Source: Saprospiraceae bacterium (lineage in GTDB: Bacteria; Bacteroidota; Bacteroidia; Chitinophagales; Saprospiraceae). Taken from it: DNA of 5,014 nt. The stretch is taken from assembly GCA_013361075.1 (NCBI GenBank), contig JABWAJ010000446.1:1-5014 (forward strand), read 5' to 3'. Positions within the stretch are counted from its first letter, which is position 1. The number at the start of each line of letters is the position of its first letter. Below the pieces are notes generated by a model, which saw nothing but the letters and a program-made list of their open reading frames with translations, ran no database searches and had not been told where the DNA came from. Positions 1 through 4,985 of this stretch are shown in pieces. The translations under genes were made by a program, and so were the position numbers.

Positions 1-102
1 ATCGGCGGCGCCGACATGCCGGTGGTGATCTCGCTCTACAACGCCTTCACCGGCCTCGCGGTCGCGTTCGAAGGCTACGTGCTGGGCAACGAGGCGCTGA
101 TC
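1..102 (+). pseudogene. pntB: Fragment of NAD(P) transhydrogenase subunit beta (PntB), truncated at both ends
   Basis: The first 34 codons read IGGADMPVVISLYNAFTG, then LAVAFEGYVLGNEALI. This is the conserved GGADMP(V)VIS.LN..(S/T)G stretch of the membrane domain of PntB, the subunit of the proton-translocating transhydrogenase that carries the NADP(H)-binding domain and part of the proton channel in the inner membrane. In PntB the helix would continue with an (I/V)AG..VG.AGT-like segment. Here it changes to RNLMETYHIDLGD, which is malic enzyme. Thirty-three of the 34 codons end in G or C, unlike the following codons, so the source is a high-GC organism (actinobacterial or alphaproteobacterial PntB look like this; inferred). 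The rest of the gene lies to the left of the window or was never linked to it. Identity is confident; the exact break lies somewhere in 82-105. Confidence 0.8.
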
Positions 103-936
103 CGGAATTTGATGGAAACCTACCACATTGATTTGGGAGATGTACAAATAATTGATCCTAAAGCCCCGGAAACGGAGTTAACCCGCATGGCCTATGCAGA
201 AGACCTGTACAGGAAACGCCAGCGCAAAGGGATGAGCTTTTCAAAGTCACAGAAAAACCTGTCGCACCGAAATTATTTTGGTGCCATGATGGTCGAAATG
301 GGCGAAGCAGACGCCGTCATTTCAGGCATTACGCGCAACTATCCCGACACAATCCGACCGGCACTGCAAATTATCGGTACCAAAACGGGGGTGAAAAAAG
401 TAGCGGGCATGTACATCCTGATGACCAAGCAGGGGCCCATCTTTCTTTCGGATACTACGGTTAATTTCAATCCAAGTGTTGAAGAAATTGTCGAAATTAC
501 GGAACTGACAGCGCAGGCGGTCCGCAAATTCAACATCGAACCACGCATTGCGCTGCTCAATTATTCCAATTTCGGCAATGCTGCCGGGGAAGATGCGGTA
601 AAAATGAACCGCGCCGTAGCCATTTTGCAGGAAAAATACCCGGATCTGGTTGTTGATGGCGAAATGCAGGCCCACCTTGCCTTCGATACAGAATTGTTGC
701 GCAAAAACCACCCTTTCTGCAAATTAACCAGCGGCCCGGCTAATACCCTGATTTTTCCGAATCTTTCTTCCAGTAATATTGCTTACAACCTGCTTAAAGC
801 GGCAGCTGGGGTGGAAGTCATTGGCCCCATTCTGCTTGGTTTGCGCAAACCCGTACACGTCCTGCAAATGGGCAGCTCTGAACGGGAAATCGTAAACATG
901 GTGGCCTATGCGGTAGTGGAGCATGCAGGGGGGTAA
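1..936 (+). CDS. Chimeric open frame: PntB scrap joined to the C-terminal PTA-like domain of NADP-dependent malic enzyme (5' incomplete)
   Basis: The frame is open to the left edge; the first in-frame ATG is at 16 but is probably internal. From about codon 35 (position 103) to the stop at 934-936 it matches the C-terminal phosphotransacetylase-like domain of the two-domain NADP-dependent malic enzyme (MaeB type), which decarboxylates malate to pyruvate in the cytoplasm. Seen in order: the DLGDVQIIDPK segment, RNYFGAMMVEMG followed by SGITRNYPDTIRPALQIIG, DTTVNFNP, a YSNFG motif, VDGEMQAHLAFD, NTLIFPNLSSSNIAYNLL, and the terminal GPILLGL..PVHVLQMGSS..EIVNMVAYAVV. In this family the domain is not a working phosphotransacetylase but binds acetyl-CoA and regulates the enzyme (family knowledge). 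The malic domain, the NADP-binding domain and the first part of the PTA-like domain are all absent, so as it stands this cannot be an active malic enzyme. Codons before position 103 are extremely GC3-rich and belong to another gene. A free phosphotransacetylase (Pta) is less likely, given the RNYFGAMMVEMG signature. Confidence 0.85.
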   Translation: MGGADMPVVISLYNAFTGLAVAFEGYVLGNEALIRNLMETYHIDLGDVQIIDPKAPETELTRMAYAEDLYRKRQRKGMSFSKSQKNLSHRNYFGAMMVEMGEADAVISGITRNYPDTIRPALQIIGTKTGVKKVAGMYILMTKQGPIFLSDTTVNFNPSVEEIVEITELTAQAVRKFNIEPRIALLNYSNFGNAAGEDAVKMNRAVAILQEKYPDLVVDGEMQAHLAFDTELLRKNHPFCKLTSGPANTLIFPNLSSSNIAYNLLKAAAGVEVIGPILLGLRKPVHVLQMGSSEREIVNMVAYAVVEHAGG

Positions 937-953
937 AAAGGTTAATGTGAATG

Positions 954-1031
954 GGGTTGGGGTAAAGCAGGGGTTATCTTTCTGCATGAAGCTGCGTATC
1001 GTTCCTTTACCCGGGACACCCCAGCCAACCC
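954..1031 (+). other. Possible structured 3' region downstream of the malic enzyme
   Basis: Two inverted repeats are nearly nested: GGGTTGG (954-960) with CCAACCC (1025-1031), and GGGTAAAG (960-967) with CTTTACCC (1005-1012). They share base 960, so at most one of them can use it. The right arm would carry a bulge at 1013-1024. A T5 run lies a few bases further on (1038-1042). It could be a weak terminator or 3'UTR stem for the malic enzyme transcript, or chance in a G/C-run-rich stretch. I saw no gene, tRNA or recognisable riboswitch in 937-1101. Confidence 0.25.
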
Positions 1032-1101
1032 TTGTGCTTTTTCCTGCATCCTTTAAGTGCGTTTGAAACGGCAGCCTGCGGGTTGCCCATGATCATAGGA
1101 G

Positions 1102-1132
1102 GCCGGGCATTTTTGTCCGGCTTTTTGTTTTT
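1102..1132 (+). terminator. Rho-independent terminator
   Basis: A seven-pair stem (GCCGGGC at 1102-1108 with GTCCGGC at 1115-1121, one G-T wobble) encloses the loop ATTTTT and is followed by TTTTTGTTTTT. This is a classical intrinsic terminator. It lies 165 bases after the malic enzyme stop and 52 bases before the pnuC start, so it separates the two transcription units. Confidence 0.8.
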
Positions 1133-1151
1133 GGGAAGTAGCGTATCTTTA
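1124..1151 (+). promoter_or_regulatory. Candidate Bacteroidota-type promoter for pnuC
   Basis: TATCTTTA at 1144-1151 matches 7 of 8 positions of the Bacteroidota -7 element TAnnTTTG. TTTG at 1124-1127, inside the T-tract of the preceding terminator, could serve as the -33 element, but the 16-base gap is shorter than the usual 19 or so. A start near 1157 would give a leader of roughly 28 bases. No TPP riboswitch motifs are seen in the leader. Confidence 0.3.
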
Positions 1152-1184
1152 GGCAATGGAATTCATCAGTGTAGTTGAAAACGC

Positions 1185-1775
1185 ATGGCACTACTGGAGA
1201 AAATAGCGGAGGAAGCACTTGCGCTGGGCTGGGTAGACTGGACGGTTACGATCACAGCGTTAATTTATGTGGTGCTGGCGGCCCGGGAAAACCCATGGTG
1301 CTGGGTTTGGGGCATTGTCAGCTGCGGATTGTGGGCTTATGCGAGTTTCGCATTTTACCGGCTTTATCTGGATGCACTGTTGCAGCTGTTTTATGTCGTC
1401 ATGGGATTTGTCGGGTTATATTACTGGAAAGCGGGCAGCGGGCAGACGGATGCGCCCATTCTGCGGCTGCCTTTGCGGCAACACCTGTTCTGGCTGACCG
1501 GAGGTTCGGTACTGGCCCTGGCTTTTGGCTATTTTTTCGATACCTGGACACCTGCTGCGGCTACCTACCTGGATGCTTTTGTGACGGTGTTTGCCATGCT
1601 GGCTACCTGGTTGATGACCCGCAAGGTGCTGGAAAACTGGCTTTATTGGATCATCATTGACGCCGCGTCCGTTTATCTTTTTGCTTCGCGTGGGGCCTGG
1701 TTGTTTTCGGCAGTAATGGTTGTTTATACCGGTATTGCCGTGGCAGCCTATTGGGCGTGGTACAAGAAAGTATAA
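1185..1775 (+). CDS. pnuC: PnuC-family nicotinamide riboside/NMN-type transporter
   Basis: A 196-residue, very hydrophobic protein with about seven likely membrane helices (roughly 18-33, 38-58, 62-80, 101-118, 125-145, 150-167, 171-191). This is the normal size and topology of PnuC facilitators, which bring vitamin B3 ribonucleosides such as nicotinamide riboside across the inner membrane for NAD synthesis. Family hallmarks seen: ENPWCWVWGI (35-44), the YLDALLQLFYVVMGFVGLYYW block (61-81) with Gln67 and Trp81, a YLDAFVT segment (128-134), and ENWLYWIIIDAASVYLFA (150-167) with its W..W...D pattern. ATG 1185 is the first possible ATG, because an in-frame TGA lies at 1176-1178. No clear Shine-Dalgarno is present, as is common in Bacteroidota. 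Some Bacteroidota PnuC relatives (PnuT) carry thiamine and follow TPP riboswitches. None is visible here and no salvage kinase (NadR/NrtR type) is adjacent, so the substrate stays inferred. Confidence 0.88.
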   Translation: MALLEKIAEEALALGWVDWTVTITALIYVVLAARENPWCWVWGIVSCGLWAYASFAFYRLYLDALLQLFYVVMGFVGLYYWKAGSGQTDAPILRLPLRQHLFWLTGGSVLALAFGYFFDTWTPAAATYLDAFVTVFAMLATWLMTRKVLENWLYWIIIDAASVYLFASRGAWLFSAVMVVYTGIAVAAYWAWYKKV

Positions 1776-1852
1776 GTTGTTGACAATGTGAAAATTGCTG
1801 TAAATCGGCTTCCCGTCGGGTGTGTTTTTAAATACCTGATGCCAGAAGTCAA

Positions 1853-1860
1853 AATCTTTG
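1853..1860 (+). promoter_or_regulatory. Weak candidate -7 element before the alpha-hydroxy-acid dehydrogenase
   Basis: AATCTTTG matches TAnnTTTG at 7 of 8 positions and lies 40 bases before the ATG at 1901. A T-run at 1825-1829 might be the -33 region, but the spacing (23) is long. Alternatively TTGACA at 1780-1785 followed by TAAATC at 1801-1806 resembles a sigma-70 promoter with short spacing (15). The 125-base gap between pnuC and this gene has no good terminator, so read-through is possible. Confidence 0.22.
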
Positions 1861-1900
1861 TGGCCTGCCAGTTGCTTTAACAAATCAAAACCATGTATGC

Positions 1901-3052
1901 ATGAAAATACCTTACCATCCGAACTATCCTTCTATTGATGATCTGCGCACCCGCGCCCGGCAACGCATTCCCCGGTTTGCATTTGAATACCTTGACGGCG
2001 GCTGCAACGAGGACATTAACCTCCACAAAAACACTGCAGAAATCCGGGAAGTGGAATTAAAACCCTATTATTTAAAAAAATTCGGTACTGCCGATTTGAA
2101 AACCGAACTGTTTGGGCAGGTTTACGATGCCCCATTTGGCGTCGCGCCAGTGGGCCTGCAAGGATTGATGTGGCCCAATGCACCGGAAATTCTGGCCAAA
2201 GCGGCTATTGCGCACAACATTCCATTTGCCCTGAGCACCGTAACGACTTCAAGCATTGAACAAATTGGCGAGTTGACGGAAGGCAGATTCTGGTATCAGC
2301 TTTACCATCCAACGGAAAATGCCCTGCGCGACGACCTGCTCAACCGGGCAGAAGCAGCAGGCTGCCAGGTTCTGGTGATCCTTTGCGATGTGCCTACTTT
2401 TGGCTACCGCCCCCGCGATATCCGAAACGGGTTGGCCATGCCGCCCAAAATGACGCTTCGCAACATGTTGCAAATTTTGGGCAAACCAGACTGGGCCTTT
2501 AATACCCTGCGGCATGGACAACCCCATTTTGCAACACTGAAAAAATACATGACCCAAAACATGGATATGGGGCAGCTTGGTGCATTCATGAACCAGACTT
2601 TTTCAGGGCGACTGAACGAGGCTAAAATCGCCGCAATCCGCGAGCGATGGAAGGGCAAATTGGTGCTGAAAGGGGTAGCAAGTGAAGAAGATACCGATTT
2701 GGCCGTCCGGTTGGGGTTGGATGGCATCATTGTATCCAATCACGGGGGCCGGCAATTAGACGCAGGCCAATCTACCATTCATGCACTCGGACCAATTGTG
2801 AAGAGCTATGCCGGCAAAATCAAAATAATGCTCGACAGCGGAGTGCGTACCGGGCCGGATATCGCCTGCGCACTGGCGAGTGGTGCCGAATTTGTATTCC
2901 TTGGCCGTTCGTTTATGTACGGCGTAGCAGCTTTAGGCAAATATGGCGGGCAACACACGATTGCTATATTGAAAACCCAGTTGAAACAGGTGATGGAACA
3001 AATCTGCTGCGAACGGACAGGGGATTTGCCACAGCATCTGGTGAAGCCCTGA
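1901..3052 (+). CDS. FMN-dependent alpha-hydroxy-acid oxidase/dehydrogenase (L-lactate dehydrogenase type)
   Basis: A complete 383-residue TIM-barrel flavoenzyme of the glycolate oxidase / LldD / cytochrome b2 family, which oxidises L-2-hydroxyacids such as lactate or glycolate to 2-oxoacids. By alignment from memory with spinach glycolate oxidase, all key residues are present: Tyr30 (Tyr24), Tyr135 in WYQLY (Tyr129), Asp163 in LCDVP (Asp157), Arg170 (Arg164), Lys257 in LVLKGV (Lys230), the catalytic His281 and substrate Arg284 in SNHGGRQLD, and FMN phosphate binding by DSGVR (312-316) and GR (335-336). There is no haem b5 domain and no signal peptide, so it is probably cytoplasmic or peripheral on the membrane, passing electrons to quinone or oxygen. 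The usual HP(D/E)GE stretch after the first strand is replaced by WPNAPE (91-96), marking a divergent subfamily, so lactate specificity is only inferred. ATG 1901 is the only suitable start; ATG 1893 hits a stop after three codons. The downstream gene is convergent. Confidence 0.88.
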   Translation: MKIPYHPNYPSIDDLRTRARQRIPRFAFEYLDGGCNEDINLHKNTAEIREVELKPYYLKKFGTADLKTELFGQVYDAPFGVAPVGLQGLMWPNAPEILAKAAIAHNIPFALSTVTTSSIEQIGELTEGRFWYQLYHPTENALRDDLLNRAEAAGCQVLVILCDVPTFGYRPRDIRNGLAMPPKMTLRNMLQILGKPDWAFNTLRHGQPHFATLKKYMTQNMDMGQLGAFMNQTFSGRLNEAKIAAIRERWKGKLVLKGVASEEDTDLAVRLGLDGIIVSNHGGRQLDAGQSTIHALGPIVKSYAGKIKIMLDSGVRTGPDIACALASGAEFVFLGRSFMYGVAALGKYGGQHTIAILKTQLKQVMEQICCERTGDLPQHLVKP

Positions 3053-3064
3053 ATCCAAAATATC

Positions 3065-3136
3065 GAACAAGGAACACCAAATGCTGAGGTTTTCTGACCC
3101 CCCCTCCGCCATTCAACATTCCCTGTTCTATTGTTC
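3065..3136. terminator. Imperfect inverted repeat between convergent genes, possible two-way terminator
   Basis: The 96-base gap between two converging stop codons folds as a long imperfect hairpin: GAACAA (3065-3070) with TTGTTC (3131-3136), GAACA (3072-3076) with TGTTC (3124-3128), AATG (3080-3083) with CATT (3117-3120), and TGA (3085-3087) with TCA (3113-3115). That is 18 pairs broken by small internal loops. No long T-tract follows on either strand, so intrinsic termination is only suggested by the position. Confidence 0.35.
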
Positions 3137-3148
3137 CGTAGGTCAATT

Positions 3149-3664
3149 TCAGTATTTGCCCGGTTGTGGGCCCGATGGTCTCCTCAGAATTAAGCTGTCA
3201 GCCGGATAATTTGCTTTCAGTGTATCCATTTGTGCTTTTGCCCAATTGACGAGTACCTGTCGCTGTGCGTCAGTGAGGTTAGCTTCCGGGTGGAGGCCCA
3301 TCCACGTATAGGAACTCAGGGGCATTTCTTTTTGCTCCACCATTTCTACGACTTCTTCAAATTTGTGGTTTTGTACGGCGATTTTCCGGGTGGTAAACGT
3401 AGAGAAATTCAAATGCCGCTTACCATCCTCAACATGCCCTGCAAGCCACCAGGCTACCGGCTGGACATTTGCATACCAGGGGTATTCTGTTTTATTGCTG
3501 TGGCAATCGTCGCATGCACCTTTCAAAATCGTGGCCACTTCTGCGGGAACGTCATATTTTGTAGAGACATGTGCCTGTTGGTCGTTAGAGTCGTTTTTTT
3601 CAGGCCGTATGAACTGGATGATCACAAGTACGGCGGCTAGTCCGAGGAAAATTTTTTTTAGCAT
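3149..3664 (-). CDS. Haem-binding domain protein (Haem_bd family), membrane-anchored c-type haem protein
   Basis: A 171-residue protein whose start, MLKKIFLGLAAVLVIIQFI, is a signal peptide or N-terminal membrane anchor, so the rest faces the periplasm. The mature part shows the Haem_bd pattern typical of Bacteroidota: Cys51-x-x-Cys54-His55 (CDDCHSN) for covalent haem c attachment, then T.YPWY (59-64), PVAWWLAGHVEDGKRHLNFS (69-88), and a later EMPLSSYTWMGLHPEA block, in which Met114 is the likely second haem ligand. A role in electron transfer is inferred; no partner enzyme is encoded next to it. ATG at 3664 is chosen because it places the hydrophobic anchor at the N-terminus. The frame stays open upstream to a TTG at 3763, but that 33-residue extension is rich in Arg, Lys and Pro and does not look like a signal sequence. 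The gene is convergent with the dehydrogenase and divergent from arsR. Confidence 0.85.
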   Translation of the reverse strand: MLKKIFLGLAAVLVIIQFIRPEKNDSNDQQAHVSTKYDVPAEVATILKGACDDCHSNKTEYPWYANVQPVAWWLAGHVEDGKRHLNFSTFTTRKIAVQNHKFEEVVEMVEQKEMPLSSYTWMGLHPEANLTDAQRQVLVNWAKAQMDTLKANYPADSLILRRPSGPQPGKY

Positions 3665-3776
3665 TTTATTGAAATTTAAGTGATGAGGCAACCTTTTAGG
3701 CCTGGCGCGGCTACTTTCGGGTTTATTCCGCAAAAACTGGTGGAAAAATCCGGTTTGCCTCAAACAATGGCCCTTG

Positions 3777-3784
3777 CAAATGTA
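3777..3784 (-). promoter_or_regulatory. -7 element for the haem-binding protein gene
   Basis: On the minus strand TACATTTG is a full match to the Bacteroidota consensus TAnnTTTG. The expected -33 element is weak (TTC at 3805-3803, spacing 18). A transcript starting near 3770 would have a leader of about 105 bases before ATG 3664, and its start would lie just before the alternative TTG codon at 3763. Confidence 0.42.
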
Positions 3785-3823
3785 AGATAGCTTTAGGCAG
3801 CAGAATTATTTTTATAAAAAAAC

Positions 3824-3854
3824 TTGCAGGTTTGAAAGCATTATCGTAATATTG
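3824..3854 (+). promoter_or_regulatory. Candidate arsR promoter overlapped by its operator
   Basis: TAATATTG (3847-3854) matches 7 of 8 positions of TAnnTTTG, and TTG (3824-3826) lies 20 bases upstream, close to the normal -33/-7 spacing. The -7 element sits inside the near-palindrome at 3841-3860, the arrangement expected for autorepression by a dimeric ArsR-family protein. Confidence 0.42.
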
Positions 3855-3860
3855 CAATAA
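3841..3860. promoter_or_regulatory. Probable ArsR operator (near-perfect palindrome)
   Basis: TTATCGTAATATTGCAATAA reads the same on both strands at 16 of 20 positions. It lies 14 bases before the arsR ATG and covers the likely -7 element. ArsR/SmtB dimers bind AT-rich imperfect palindromes in their own promoters, and ATCGnAATATTGCnAT-like sites are what I would expect for Bacteroidota members. Binding by this protein is inferred. Confidence 0.5.
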
Positions 3861-3874
3861 ATAAATTGAAAAAC

Positions 3875-4336
3875 ATGGGTGCTACCAAAACTGACCATTT
3901 TACTGACCGGCAAAACGAGCTGGCGACCTTAGCCAAAGCGCTGGGGCACCCGGCAAGGGTAGCGATCATTGAATACCTGATCAAGGTGGATACCTGTATT
4001 TGCGGAGACATTGTAAATGAGCTGCCATTGGCTCAGCCCACGGTTTCGCAGCACCTGAAGGAGCTCAAAAATGCGGGGCTCATCAAAGGAGAGATCGAAG
4101 GGAACGCCATTTGCTACTGTATTGACAATCAGACATGGGCACGTTTTCAGGGCGTATTGAATGAGCTTTTTGGGCGCTATGAAAAAAAGATAGGTAAAGA
4201 ATTGAATTATTCTGTAATGACCTCGGATGAATTTTTATTTAGAAAGAGAAAAAACGATTCATTTATCTTCAAAGTTTTATCTCAAAGTAGATCCATGCTT
4301 GTCGGCGATGAAGAAAAGTTTTATTCTATTGTTTAA
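3875..4336 (+). CDS. ArsR/SmtB-family metalloregulatory repressor, C-terminus replaced by a nucleotidyltransferase tail
   Basis: Residues 1 to about 103 form a typical winged-helix ArsR repressor: LAKALGHPARVAIIEYL (19-35), a CICGD metal-site motif (Cys41, Cys43), recognition helix QPTVSQHLKELKNAGLI (54-70), and the wing KGEIEGNAICYCID (71-84) with a second pair, Cys80 and Cys82. Such proteins leave DNA when arsenite or a metal binds the cysteines. Normal relatives end near residue 105-115. Here the frame continues from about Glu103-Ile106 into a 48-residue tail, IGKELNYSVMTSDEF..R...NDSFI..VL.......GDEE, which is the C-terminus of another protein family, and the DNA becomes AT-rich. I take this as a chimeric join, so the true arsR stop is missing. 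ATG 3875 is preferred over the in-frame TTG at 3866, because MGATKTDHF is the usual N-terminus and the TTG adds only three residues. Arsenic specificity is inferred. Confidence 0.82.
   Translation: MGATKTDHFTDRQNELATLAKALGHPARVAIIEYLIKVDTCICGDIVNELPLAQPTVSQHLKELKNAGLIKGEIEGNAICYCIDNQTWARFQGVLNELFGRYEKKIGKELNYSVMTSDEFLFRKRKNDSFIFKVLSQSRSMLVGDEEKFYSIV
4190..4336 (+). pseudogene. C-terminal fragment of an HTH/MNT-type nucleotidyltransferase domain protein
   Basis: The 48 residues after the ArsR domain carry the pattern that ends many small DNA-binding nucleotidyltransferase proteins (winged helix plus MNT-like domain): (L/I)G(R/K)E(L/I)N.(T/S)V.(S/T)..EF..R.....(P/S)F(I/L)..VL......L(I/V)GDE. 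Here it reads IGKELNYSVMTSDEF, then NDSFIFKVLSQS and MLVGDEEKFYSIV. The catalytic GS(Y/F)ARGEA and DxD core that should precede it is absent, so only the last third of the gene is present. Its stop (4334-4336) directly abuts the secD ATG, and both share the same low GC, so this tail and secD come from one genome and probably one operon. Recognition is from memory of the family pattern. Confidence 0.6.
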
Positions 4337-4915
4337 ATGTCATTTTTTAAATCATTAAATTTTAAGCTTGGAATGATATCTGCAATATTTACATTGGCGG
4401 TATTAGTTGTAATGCCAAAAATAAACATTGATTTAGATAATTCTATTCTGAAATTAAATTCTGAAATTGGTGGTTATAATATTAGTTTATTTAATGGCAA
4501 ATTAGTTTTAGATTTAACTTCCTTTAAAGAAGGCTTGGATTTAAAAGGTGGTATTAGGATTTTATTAAAGGCAGATGTTGAAGGGATTGAGAGTAGTGAA
4601 CGAGATAATGCTTTAGAATCTGCAAAAGAAATAATATCAAATAGAATTAACTTTCTAGGTGTTTCAGAACCTAATATATCTACTTCTAAAATAAATGAAG
4701 AATATAGAATAATAGTTGAGATACCTGGTATTGATAATGTTGCAGATGCAGTTAGTTTAATAGGAAAAACTGCGCAACTTAAATTTAAACAATTAGATCC
4801 AACATTACCTTGGTCTGAAGATAAATTTATGGAATATTTTCAAACTCCTATTGTTTGGCAAGACACCGGAATTATTGGTTCTGACTTAAATGGTGTTGAT
4901 GTTGTTATTGATTAA
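4337..4915 (+). CDS. secD: SecD protein-export subunit, N-terminal part only (3' truncated by a rearrangement or misassembly)
   Basis: SecD with SecF uses the proton gradient to help pull preproteins through the SecYEG channel. This 192-residue frame has the N-terminal membrane helix (about 10-27) and the first periplasmic domain: GLDLKGGIRILLKAD (66-80, the SecD signature), an ALESAKEIISNRINFLGVSEP block (92-112), YRIIVEIPGI (123-132), LIGKTAQLKF (141-150), and the TGIIGSDLNGVDVVID stretch (177-192), which corresponds to the TGL.G.DL..A.V.(F/I)D of full proteins. There the family continues with a P-rich link, the rest of the domain and five more helices. Here a TAA follows at once, inside an inverted repeat (4904-4917 with 4950-4963). 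The protein is therefore less than half the usual length and would lack the channel part. Very AT-rich codons (TTA, AAA, ATA, GAT) contrast with the 5' genes. The lineage may be Candidate Phyla Radiation, low certainty. Confidence 0.85.
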   Translation: MSFFKSLNFKLGMISAIFTLAVLVVMPKINIDLDNSILKLNSEIGGYNISLFNGKLVLDLTSFKEGLDLKGGIRILLKADVEGIESSERDNALESAKEIISNRINFLGVSEPNISTSKINEEYRIIVEIPGIDNVADAVSLIGKTAQLKFKQLDPTLPWSEDKFMEYFQTPIVWQDTGIIGSDLNGVDVVID

Positions 4916-4963
4916 TCTCCAATGCCTGAAGCGAAAATCGGGCCCTAGGGATTAATCAATAAC
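4904..4963. repeat. 14-bp perfect inverted repeat around a GC-rich 32-base spacer
   Basis: GTTATTGATTAATC (4904-4917) is repeated in reverse complement at 4950-4963. The spacer 4918-4949 has 18 G+C in 32 bases within strongly AT-rich flanks and contains GGGCCC (4940-4945) overlapping CCTAGG (4944-4949). The central octamer GATTAATC is its own reverse complement, so it is also an 8-base direct duplication flanking the spacer. A T5 run (4964-4968) follows the right arm, so a terminator with a large loop is possible, but the left arm lies inside the secD frame. It more likely marks a join than a regulatory element. Confidence 0.6.
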
Positions 4964-4980
4964 TTTTTCAAAGTACGCAT
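4945..4980 (-). pseudogene. Start of an unidentified minus-strand gene, broken after 11 codons
   Basis: Directly downstream of a strong minus-strand promoter, ATG (4980-4978) opens a frame reading MRTLKKLLINP and stopping at TAG (4947-4945). The break falls where the right arm of the inverted repeat meets the GC-rich spacer, so the frame may be the beginning of a longer gene cut by the same event that truncated secD. Eleven residues are too few to name a family. It could also be a chance frame. Confidence 0.25.
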
Positions 4981-4985
4981 TGTAT

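Noticed and set aside
1133..1184. TPP riboswitch ahead of pnuC, as found with some Bacteroidota PnuT genes
   Set aside because: No CUGAGA- or ACCUGA-like thi-box blocks are present and the leader after the likely promoter is only about 28 bases.
1175..1660. Plus-strand frame overlapping pnuC from a TTG start
   Set aside because: Its product is rich in Cys, Gly and His without family features. The pnuC frame has clear membrane helices and motifs.
1804..1830. Terminator after pnuC around TCCCGTCGGGTGTGTTTTT
   Set aside because: The stem is only three pairs (CCC/GGG) with the T-run displaced by several bases.
1416..1883. Antisense frame over pnuC and its downstream gap
   Set aside because: Composition is that of a shadow frame (many Gln, His, Arg, Pro) with no recognisable motif. 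Likewise the minus-strand frames at 322-711, 724-987, 2249-2557 and 2404-2739.
1..3052. A redox island linking transhydrogenase, NADP malic enzyme, NAD-precursor uptake and a lactate-type dehydrogenase
   Set aside because: The PntB part is a 34-codon scrap from another genome. A terminator and separate promoter candidates divide the remaining genes.
3665..3763. N-terminal extension of the haem-binding protein from a TTG at 3763
   Set aside because: It would bury the signal anchor 33 residues inside the protein. ATG 3664 gives a normal secreted start.
3875..4336. A new ArsR-nucleotidyltransferase sensor or toxin-antitoxin protein
   Set aside because: Only the tail of the nucleotidyltransferase is present, its catalytic motifs are missing, and composition changes exactly at the join.
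4904..4963. Integron attC-like recombination site
   Set aside because: The order of GTT and AAC boxes is reversed relative to attC, the RRRY bases do not fit, and no integrase or cassette is nearby.
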